Source of the DNA: Euryarchaeota archaeon UBA259
GTDB taxonomy: Archaea; Thermoplasmatota; Poseidoniia; Poseidoniales; Poseidoniaceae
DNA length: 12,549 bases
NCBI GenBank assembly: GCA_002506275.1
Contig: DAXG01000012.1
Coordinates: 1-12,549 of the forward strand
Direction: 5' to 3'
Shown here: piece after piece, positions 6,833 to 12,549 of the stretch
Numbering within the stretch: position 1 is the first letter of the stretch
Layout: the number at the start of each line of letters is the position of its first letter
Made by a program: the position numbers and the translations under genes
The notes under the pieces: model-generated
Told to the model about the DNA's origin: nothing
Database searches by the model: none
Seen by the model: only the letters and a program-made list of their open reading frames with translations

Positions 6833-6839
6833 CATCAAT

Positions 6840-8561
6840 GTGGTAAAAATCGCGATTTATGTGGATACTTCCGGTTCAATGAATGAACGGATAAACGGGG
6901 AGATGGACGATAATTTTGCAAACGTCCGACCATCGATGTTTCGCAGTTTTATGCGGGCTGTTGGACTGGGCGGCAAAGTCAAAAAAAGTCGCGTTGCACA
7001 AGCCATGTGGGAAAACCTCGTTCCAACATTCAAAGACCACCAAACGAAGGTATCGACCATCAACAGCCGTGGACGTTCCAAGGTTCTGGCTCCGCTGGAA
7101 TTTAGAAGCCATGCTGACTTGATGAAAATCGAGTTCCCAAACCCTTACGGAGGAACGTATCTTTGGGAATTCTTAGTCGAAGAAGCCAGGGAACTCAGCA
7201 AAGACAGTGTGGACTGGTTGTTCTTCCTCATCAGCGACGGCATGGACATGAGCTCATCACCTCCCTTCAACGGCATCGATGGTTTTCAACCGTGTATAGA
7301 AGCAATCAAGGAAATCGGCATCGATGTCGAATTCCACATTATTGGGCTTGGTCTTCCCAGCGATTCAGTGAACGTCTTCCGTCAGGTCAGCGGTGCGAGC
7401 GGTGGTTCATTCGTGAACATCGAGGAAGCCGGCGATGATGTTGAACAAGCCATCGAAGAAGTCGGCGGAGCAGTCGAAGAATCCTTGAATCCAATCGCTC
7501 GTATGGCAAGCCGCCAACGTCGTCAACAGGAATACCTTGAATCGAGGCAGGAAGGCGATCTTGATATAACGACAGAAACAACGCCCGTGTCTTCGTCCTA
7601 TTCTGGATATACCTACGGTGAGACGGTCATCGAAGACACGAACCCCGAACAACTTTCTCAGTGGCAAACCGACTTGGTGCGAATCCGCGGTGATGAGAAA
7701 ATAGAGAACATACAAGCCTACGAAAATTGGGTTTCAATGCGCTCAACGCCGTTGTTTTCAGATACTCCGGGCATTCCAGTGGACTCCTGGGCGCTTTCTG
7801 CTGAAGATGTTTCCTTGATTGCAAGTATGAAAATCGACAATTTATTCACTTTCCTTTCACAGATACGTCGCTCTGACGTACCTATTGAGAACCGTCGAAT
7901 CATTATTCGTGGCGAAAACATCCCCGATACATTGCTCGACACCCTTGCCAATTCCGGTGCACGAGTTGTGATTTACCCTGAGGAATTACCCCCTCCGCCT
8001 CCACCTGAGTTGGGCGATGAAAAATGGGAGCGCAACGAGTACGACTTCAACGACAACCCAACGCGCGGATGGGAGATATACCCGCATCTAGGCCGCAGTA
8101 AGGCGCGCAGTGCGGTGGTAATTGACCCGCCGCTCTATCCTGAATACGTGGAAAAAATCACTCAAGCGTTCAGTCGGACCAACCTTGTGAACGATTTGCA
8201 AAGTAAAATCGGCCCAATTCAGCGCGCATACGCAGAAGCAGCGTTCAAACCCTCATGGCGTCATTTGAACACGAATTGGGTTCCAGATGACTGGCCGTCG
8301 CTCCTTTCACACGACTCAAAGACCATCGGCGAAGCATTTTGTGAATCGTTACGGGTAACCTACATTCAAACCGTTCACGAATGGTTGTTCTCTCACGGTT
8401 CACGCCCGAAGTTCATTCTCGTTCGATTGTCCAATGAATCCAAGTCACTCGGCCTGCACAAGCACCCTTGTTACCTCGAATTCCAATCGCTGCTTGCGGA
8501 TATGTTCCACTATCAGGGAACGGACCTTCGAATCAAGAAGCCTCGCGTCGAATACTGGTGA
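6840..8561 (+). CDS. von Willebrand factor A (vWA) domain protein with unrecognised C-terminal half
   Basis: A 573-residue protein starting at GTG behind AGGGAGG. Residues 1-215 form a vWA domain with all MIDAS metal-site elements visible: DTSGS (D9, S11, S13), T106 in GGTYLWE, and D133 in SDGMD. Such domains bind a divalent metal and grip partner proteins. Residues 215-240 are a charged, probably helical linker (RMASRQRRQQEYLESRQ). Residues 270-380 form a mixed region ending in a compact alpha/beta piece (RRIIIRGENIPDTLLDTLANSG). A proline run (384-389) then leads to about 180 residues that I do not recognise, rich in tryptophan and ending RVEYW. There is no signal peptide or TM helix, so it is presumably cytoplasmic. 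It diverges from the TPR gene and is followed in frame by a membrane ORF. MoxR-type partner ATPases are absent nearby. Role unknown. Confidence 0.88.
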   Translation: MVKIAIYVDTSGSMNERINGEMDDNFANVRPSMFRSFMRAVGLGGKVKKSRVAQAMWENLVPTFKDHQTKVSTINSRGRSKVLAPLEFRSHADLMKIEFPNPYGGTYLWEFLVEEARELSKDSVDWLFFLISDGMDMSSSPPFNGIDGFQPCIEAIKEIGIDVEFHIIGLGLPSDSVNVFRQVSGASGGSFVNIEEAGDDVEQAIEEVGGAVEESLNPIARMASRQRRQQEYLESRQEGDLDITTETTPVSSSYSGYTYGETVIEDTNPEQLSQWQTDLVRIRGDEKIENIQAYENWVSMRSTPLFSDTPGIPVDSWALSAEDVSLIASMKIDNLFTFLSQIRRSDVPIENRRIIIRGENIPDTLLDTLANSGARVVIYPEELPPPPPPELGDEKWERNEYDFNDNPTRGWEIYPHLGRSKARSAVVIDPPLYPEYVEKITQAFSRTNLVNDLQSKIGPIQRAYAEAAFKPSWRHLNTNWVPDDWPSLLSHDSKTIGEAFCESLRVTYIQTVHEWLFSHGSRPKFILVRLSNESKSLGLHKHPCYLEFQSLLADMFHYQGTDLRIKKPRVEYW

Positions 8562-8573
8562 GGTTTCACCTCA
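8559..8573 (+). other. Perfect short hairpin that includes the vWA stop codon
   Basis: TGAGGT (8559-8564) pairs with ACCTCA (8568-8573) across the three-base loop TTC. The TGA stop of the vWA gene forms the 5' side of the stem. No T run follows, so it is not an obvious terminator. The frame downstream stays open into the next ORF. Confidence 0.6.
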
Positions 8574-8630
8574 GAGTCGAACTTTACTGGGGGTTGGGAA
8601 ATCGAACGTAAACGGTTAGGGATTCTCTTC

Positions 8631-8855
8631 ATGGTCCTGTCCTGCATACCTTACGCGGCGCTTTTTGCAGTACCGTTCACACCTCTCAGTACTTCAGAGA
8701 GCGCGATTGCCGTTACAGTGCTGATTGTTTCAGGCGAGACACTGTTTGCTGTTGGCGGATTAATTGCCGGCCGGAGTCTGTTGGAAAGTTTCCGTAGAAA
8801 GATGATTCCAAGCCGTTTTCGTAAGAACAAATCCTCGACGGATTCCGAGGAATGA
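8631..8855 (+). CDS. Small two-TM membrane protein, similar to 'transporter suffix' proteins
   Basis: A 74-residue ORF with two hydrophobic segments, about 1-18 (VLSCIPYAALFAVPF) and 24-47 (AIAVTVLIVSGETLFAVGGLIAG), followed by a basic tail FRRKMIPSRFRKN and an acidic end. The pattern PF-x-P-L-S-x-S before the second helix, then S-G-E-x-x-F-x-x-G, matches what I remember of small 'transporter suffix domain' proteins, which have no established role. AGGG at 8618-8621 lies nine bases before the ATG and could serve as ribosome site. However, the frame is open back to the vWA stop at 8561, and RKRLGILF just upstream would complete the first helix, so the true start may be an unusual codon upstream or the ORF may be reached by readthrough. 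It is in the same frame as the vWA gene, 69 bases behind it. Confidence 0.6.
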   Translation: MVLSCIPYAALFAVPFTPLSTSESAIAVTVLIVSGETLFAVGGLIAGRSLLESFRRKMIPSRFRKNKSSTDSEE

Positions 8856-8907
8856 AACACACCGATGAAGCAAGGTATCAAAAGTTATGCATTTTTGGGT
8901 AGAAATA

Positions 8908-11664
8908 ATGAATAAGCAATGGACTCTTATCCTTCTTGGTGTTCTTCTGTTTTCGATTCCATCTCATGCGGTAGAATCAAGGGAAACTTCGCCTGTTGAA
9001 CAGTTTGGAGAAGTGTTCCTTGAAGTCGTCATTGCCGATTCTTCCGATGACCTTGACGACCCTCGAGATCTTGAATTTCACCCTGGTCGAGCGAATGAAC
9101 TTTGGGTCGCGAACCGAGCTACTGATAGCATAACCATCGTTCACGATACCGGGCTCGAAACACAATACTCAGAGAACCGCCGTGATTCCCACAGAAACCA
9201 CTTTCTCGAAGAAGTGAGTGCGATTGCCTTCGGTTCCTATCATCCTGAATTTGATTGGCAATGGGGCTCTGCTCAAGAGACTCGTAACACCTACTGCGGC
9301 CAAGGTTCACCGAACAACTTCATGGGTCCCACACTTTGGCCTTCGTCGTTGTCTCACTTCGCCATGGAACATCAATCCGATGGATTACTCGGCAGCCACA
9401 TCGACATGAATCATGAATCTCCATACGGCGTTGGTATTGCTCACGATTCGGACAATGCTTACTGGTACAACGATGGCTACTACGGTGAGTTGGTGTACTA
9501 CGACTTCCAAGAAGATCATGATACCGGGATGGATGACCACTCGGATGCTATAGTCCGACGCTATGCAGATGTCCAACTCACGCATGCATTTGGTATTCCA
9601 GGGCACATGATTCTGGACAAAGATTCTGGAATCCTCTACATCGCAGACGCCGGTGCAAACCGAGTTCTTTGGGTCAATACCGATGACACAACCACTTCAT
9701 CACTGGACATTATGGGTGAATCCTCTCGTCTTGAACCTCTTGCTGAGTATTCGGATATGACCGGTATTGAATGGGGCGTTCTTGACACTGGACTCAATCG
9801 GCCAAGCGGTATCGCTCTTGACGGTGATCAATTGTTTGTTTCTACCAACGGTGACGGAAAAATCACCGCTTACGAATTAAATACAGACGGCAAAGGTGGC
9901 GTTCAAGCCGATTCGATTCAAACAACGGCCTCTTCCATTATGGGTCTTGAAATAGGCCCGGATGGTCTTCTGTATTACGTCGATAACGGCCAAGATGAAG
10001 TTGTTCTGATTCAACCAGATACCGATGCAGATTCCGATGGAGTCGGCGATTCGATTGACAACTGTCCTTTCGTGGCCAATGCAGCACAAGCAAATTATGA
10101 CGGCGATGCAATGGGTGACGTTTGCGATAATGATACGGATAACGACACTGTACTGAACGACGTCGATGCTTGCCAATTCGGCAACATGTCGTGGATCTCA
10201 ACGCTTGCAACCGACCATGACATGGACGGTTGTGCGGATTTGACCGAAGACGATGACGACGACAACGACATGGTCAACGACGACATGGACCGATGTCCTA
10301 AGGGAGAACTTGCGTGGATTGCTACAACCGCTACAGACTACGATTCCGACGGATGTCAAGACAGTTCCGAAGACCTTGATGACGACGATGACCGCATCTG
10401 CGACGGTATGCAATCCGACGGAATCTGGGCGTGTACACCTTCAACGACCGGTGTTGATGAATGCCCAATGAGTGCTCCATCGTTCTCTTCGATTCAATCG
10501 AACGATGCTGACCAAGACGGTTGCGAAGACCTTACTGAAGATACCGATGATGACAACGATGGCTTCTCTGATGGCGGTGATGATTGTCCACAAACCTACG
10601 GTCTAAGTTCCGTTGGTGGCCCACTGGGATGCGAAGACTACGACGGTGACGGTTATGCTGATTCCGTAGACGAGTATCCAACCGAAGCAACGCAATGGTC
10701 TGATACCGATGGCGATGGCTTTGGTGACCAAGCCGATGGCATAGACGGTGATGCTTGCCCGTCAACCGTTGGGACCTCTTCGATGGACCGTAAGGGCTGT
10801 CTTGATTCCGACAAAGACGGTTGGTCTGACCCAGATACGGGTTGGACTTCGGAGGATGGAGCCGATGCTATGCCAACAGTGAGCAGTCAACACGTGGATG
10901 CTGATGGCGATGGCTTTGGAGACGCATTGACTGGTTTCCAAGGCGATGAATGCCCGGGAGTTTCAGGCACTTCATCCGAAGATCGTTTCGGATGTTTCGA
11001 TGCTGACGGTGACGGTTGGTCGGACGCTGGCGATGCCTTTGTCGACGATGCGAGCCAACATGCTGACGACGACGCAGACGGATACGGCGACGCCCCTGGT
11101 GGCAACGCTGCAGATGATTGCCCTGGTTTGTTTGGCCTTTCCTCTGAAACTCGGCTCGGCTGCCCCGACGCTGATGGCGACGGTTGGGATGATTACCTCG
11201 ACCAATTCCCTGAAGATGTTCTGCTTTGGTCGGATGCTGACGGTGATGGATACGCTGACCAAGCCGGTACAGAATTCTCGGATGATTGTCTTGAAGTCTC
11301 TGGCACTTCGACGCTTGACCGAAGGGGTTGCCTCGACAGTGATGCCGATGGTTGGTCGGACCAATCAGATGCTTATCCAATGGATTCTACTCGATACTTA
11401 GCCAGCGATTCGACTTCGTTTTCCACTCCTCTGGTTGCCGTTTCATTGGTGATTGTTACGTTGTTACTTGTTGGCCTGTTTGCCATGAATCGACGTCGTT
11501 CTCCGATTGCTCAACCACTTCCTCTCCCTGTTCAGCCGCTGCAAGCAATCAATGCACCCGTCGAAACGCCGGCAGCACCCCCGCTTCCTCCAGAAGGCCT
11601 TCCGGCCGGTTGGACCATGGAACAATGGACTTGGTACGGCGCAGATTACCTGAAGAACCGTTGA
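8908..11664 (+). CDS. Exported cell-surface protein: beta-propeller-like N-terminus, thrombospondin-3-like Ca repeats, C-terminal TM anchor
   Basis: A 918-residue protein from the ATG at 8908; an ATG at 8887 would put seven extra residues before a clean signal peptide (NKQWTLILLGVLLFSIPSHA, likely cut after residue 20 or 21). Residues 30-370 resemble an NHL/YVTN-type beta-propeller (DPRDLEFHPG, LWVANRATDSITIV, LYIADAGANRVLWV, GIALDGDQLFVSTNGDGKI). They include a His/Asp-rich stretch DFQEDHDTGMDDHSD (199-213). Residues 371-832 are strongly acidic repeats with D-x-D-x-DG loops and paired cysteines, typical of thrombospondin type 3 calcium sites. One TM helix (839-860) is followed by NRRRS, giving an outside N-terminus, and then a proline-rich inner tail ending GWTMEQWTWYGADYLKNR. 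Probably anchored in the cytoplasmic membrane and facing outward, perhaps for adhesion or polymer binding. Ligand unknown. Confidence 0.88.
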   Translation: MNKQWTLILLGVLLFSIPSHAVESRETSPVEQFGEVFLEVVIADSSDDLDDPRDLEFHPGRANELWVANRATDSITIVHDTGLETQYSENRRDSHRNHFLEEVSAIAFGSYHPEFDWQWGSAQETRNTYCGQGSPNNFMGPTLWPSSLSHFAMEHQSDGLLGSHIDMNHESPYGVGIAHDSDNAYWYNDGYYGELVYYDFQEDHDTGMDDHSDAIVRRYADVQLTHAFGIPGHMILDKDSGILYIADAGANRVLWVNTDDTTTSSLDIMGESSRLEPLAEYSDMTGIEWGVLDTGLNRPSGIALDGDQLFVSTNGDGKITAYELNTDGKGGVQADSIQTTASSIMGLEIGPDGLLYYVDNGQDEVVLIQPDTDADSDGVGDSIDNCPFVANAAQANYDGDAMGDVCDNDTDNDTVLNDVDACQFGNMSWISTLATDHDMDGCADLTEDDDDDNDMVNDDMDRCPKGELAWIATTATDYDSDGCQDSSEDLDDDDDRICDGMQSDGIWACTPSTTGVDECPMSAPSFSSIQSNDADQDGCEDLTEDTDDDNDGFSDGGDDCPQTYGLSSVGGPLGCEDYDGDGYADSVDEYPTEATQWSDTDGDGFGDQADGIDGDACPSTVGTSSMDRKGCLDSDKDGWSDPDTGWTSEDGADAMPTVSSQHVDADGDGFGDALTGFQGDECPGVSGTSSEDRFGCFDADGDGWSDAGDAFVDDASQHADDDADGYGDAPGGNAADDCPGLFGLSSETRLGCPDADGDGWDDYLDQFPEDVLLWSDADGDGYADQAGTEFSDDCLEVSGTSTLDRRGCLDSDADGWSDQSDAYPMDSTRYLASDSTSFSTPLVAVSLVIVTLLLVGLFAMNRRRSPIAQPLPLPVQPLQAINAPVETPAAPPLPPEGLPAGWTMEQWTWYGADYLKNR
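10627..11398 (+). repeat. Coding repeat array, 56-residue (168-bp) period, thrombospondin-3-like
   Basis: Within the surface protein, the unit begins GC-x-D-x-DGDGWSD and runs through a D-x-DGDGxGD loop, a D-x-CP pair and GTSS-x-DR. Its leading cysteine falls at residues 575, 631, 696, 752 and 808, giving spacings of 56, 65, 56 and 56. The 65-residue unit carries a nine-residue insertion. The last unit is partial. Codons differ between units, so this is old protein-level duplication and not a fresh DNA tandem repeat. Confidence 0.85.
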
Positions 11665-11676
11665 GTATTGATACGT

Positions 11677-11682
11677 GAGAGG
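11677..11682 (+). promoter_or_regulatory. Ribosome binding site of the small protein at 11690
   Basis: GAGAGG ends seven bases before the ATG at 11690 and favours that start over the in-frame GTG at 11675, which overlaps the site. Confidence 0.55.
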
Positions 11683-11689
11683 TTTTCTG

Positions 11690-12142
11690 ATGCCTGAAAT
11701 TTTTCCTTCGGTAACGGGGAGAAATCTCAATAAAAAAACGCTCACTATTCCAGATGATTACAACAGCGAACCGCTTCTTGTTATTGCTGCGTTCGAACAA
11801 TGGCAACAGCGTGTCGTGGATGAAGTGATTTCCGCCTTTGAAGCAAACAATCTTGGGCAAAACCATACCATCATTGAGATTCCAGTGATTCAACGGTCGA
11901 CGCGGTTTCGTCAAATTCGGCTTGACGCCATCATGCGGGCCGTTATCCGGGACCGTGACATACGTCAAAGGACGGTTACCGTCTACCTTGACAAGAAGGC
12001 ATTTCGAGACAGCTTAGAGATTCCAAACGATTCTGCAGTCCACTGGTTCTTGGTTGACCATGCCAGTAAGAAAATACGTATGCGTGGGATAAACGTGCCC
12101 TCTTCCGAAGAATTGCGCCAACTCGTTTCCCTTTCTTCGTGA
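11690..12142 (+). CDS. Small soluble protein, possibly thioredoxin-like fold without active-site cysteines
   Basis: A 150-residue protein with GAGAGG seven bases before its ATG. It opens FPSVTGRNLNKKTLTIPDDY, a phrase like the entry strand of peroxiredoxin or ATP10-type proteins. A hydrophobic strand and helix follow, LLVIAAFEQWQQRVVDEVISAF (29-50). Later strands are HTIIEIPVI (59-67), RTVTVYLDKKAFRDSLEI (94-111) and AVHWFLVDHASKKIRMRG (116-133). This beta-alpha-beta order with a late F-L-V-D strand fits a thioredoxin-like fold, but there is no cysteine at all, so no redox role is claimed. There is no signal peptide or TM segment. It starts 25 bases after the surface-protein gene and is probably in its operon. 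The family call is tentative. Confidence 0.75.
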   Translation: MPEIFPSVTGRNLNKKTLTIPDDYNSEPLLVIAAFEQWQQRVVDEVISAFEANNLGQNHTIIEIPVIQRSTRFRQIRLDAIMRAVIRDRDIRQRTVTVYLDKKAFRDSLEIPNDSAVHWFLVDHASKKIRMRGINVPSSEELRQLVSLSS

Positions 12143-12175
12143 TGGACAGAACTTCAATCCGATAGCCCACGGTTC

Positions 12176-12219
12176 GAGCATTTCACCTGTATCGAATGCT
12201 CCCCGGGCCTTTCTTTTCA
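12176..12219 (+). terminator. Possible terminator: 7-bp hairpin and pyrimidine run
   Basis: GAGCATT (12176-12182) pairs with AATGCTC (12195-12201) across a 12-base loop. A pyrimidine-rich stretch CCTTTCTTTTC follows at 12208-12218. The loop is long and the tract is interrupted by C, so this is a weak candidate for the end of the surface-protein operon. Confidence 0.3.
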
Positions 12220-12240
12220 CATGGCCGATGGATTCATGTG
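12218..12240. promoter_or_regulatory. Inverted repeat CACATG-N11-CATGTG before the lipoprotein gene
   Basis: Two six-base arms (12218-12223 and 12235-12240) are perfect inverses and lie 22-44 bases before the lipoprotein ATG, where an archaeal promoter or operator would be. TGTATGTTCAAT just after the second arm is a weak TATA candidate. Function unproven. Confidence 0.3.
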
Positions 12241-12261
12241 TATGTTCAATCACCTTTGGTC

Positions 12262-12549
12262 ATGCAACGGGTTTTTTCATTGATTTGCGTCTTGTTTTTT
12301 CTTGCAGGCTGCCTTGGCGCTTCCTCAACCGGCTGCGGTGAAGGCTACGAAGAAATGCATGCTGGCGACTATTCGATTGATTCCATCACTCTTGATGCTA
12401 CGACAAATCAACTCAGTGTAGTGGTTAAGAATGAAGAAGGGGCATCAGGTTTCATTCGAGAGAATGAATCGTTAGAGCAAGAACAAACCATTTGGATAGC
12501 TTTGCATATTCAGCATAATGGCCAGACCACTTCCATTCGAGGTGAAGAT
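12262..12549 (+). CDS. Putative lipoprotein, N-terminal part, runs off the window
   Basis: Open frame of 96 codons from the ATG at 12262 to the window edge without a stop. The N-terminus MQRVFSLICVLFFLAGCLG is a typical lipoprotein signal: one basic residue, a hydrophobic core, and the lipobox LAGC with C17 as the predicted lipid-modified residue. After C17 comes a short flexible stretch (LGASSTGCGEGYEEM), then what looks like a beta-sandwich domain (SIDSITLDATTNQLSVVVKNEEG, TIWIALHIQHNGQTTSI). It is expected to be anchored on the outer face of the membrane. Family not recognised. No Shine-Dalgarno site is visible, so a leaderless mRNA is likely. It continues the surface-protein theme of the neighbouring genes but is separated from them by 119 bases. 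Confidence 0.75.
   Translation, partial: MQRVFSLICVLFFLAGCLGASSTGCGEGYEEMHAGDYSIDSITLDATTNQLSVVVKNEEGASGFIRENESLEQEQTIWIALHIQHNGQTTSIRGED

Noticed and set aside
10868..11380. 170-codon minus-strand frame in the repeat array
   Set aside because: It is the reverse image of the Asp/Gly-rich repeats, giving a biased His/Arg-rich translation; the plus strand is clearly coding.
10627..11398. Regular repeats considered as CRISPR or tandem DNA repeats
   Set aside because: The period exists at protein level inside one long reading frame, with differing codons and no identical spaced repeats.
12014..12253. 79-codon minus-strand open frame reaching into the spacer before the lipoprotein gene
   Set aside because: Half of it is antisense to the protein at 11690-12142, the composition is not protein-like, and no promoter or ribosome site supports it.

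Overview
The window looks like a piece of a marine archaeal genome, most likely Candidatus Poseidoniales (Marine Group II, Thermoplasmatota). The evidence is an archaeal/eukaryotic-type flap endonuclease FEN1 with a PCNA-binding tail, an archaeal-type Trm-G10 tRNA methyltransferase, a tRNA gene without encoded CCA, few Shine-Dalgarno sites, and a large secreted protein of acidic thrombospondin-3-like calcium repeats. From memory these repeats are typical of this group. The assignment is inference; no marker gene settles it.

Layout, left half (1-3905). The 3' end of a family III CoA-transferase gene (+) converges on fen1 (-). fen1 diverges from a Trm-G10-like tRNA methyltransferase gene (+) across a short AT-containing spacer. 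The methyltransferase gene overlaps tail to tail with a YkgJ-type cysteine-cluster protein gene (-). A tRNA-Arg(TCG) gene (+) with a hairpin and T-run terminator follows, then a bacterial-type RsuA pseudouridine synthase gene (+). This half is mostly information processing: replication and repair, tRNA and rRNA modification, and a tRNA.

Middle (3883-8855). On the minus strand, a TPR-repeat protein gene is followed by a DUF418 multi-pass membrane protein gene. Diverging from the TPR gene across 82 bp is a 573-aa von Willebrand A (vWA) protein with a complete MIDAS motif and an unrecognised C-terminal half. Directly behind it, in the same reading frame and separated only by a TGA that lies inside a small hairpin, is a two-TM membrane ORF. 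TPR, vWA and membrane pieces sitting together around a shared promoter region are the best candidate here for an undescribed functional module.

Right part (8887-12549). A 918-aa exported protein has a signal peptide, a beta-propeller-like N-terminal half, a Ca-binding repeat array with a 56-residue period, one TM helix and a short cytoplasmic tail. It is followed at 25 bp by a small cysteine-free protein that may have a thioredoxin-like fold, and then by the start of a lipoprotein gene that runs off the window. This is a cell-surface block.

The window is gene-dense and no gene-free stretch exceeds about 120 bp. All three convergent gene pairs overlap at their 3' ends. I see no insertion sequence, CRISPR array, rRNA gene or integration remnant.
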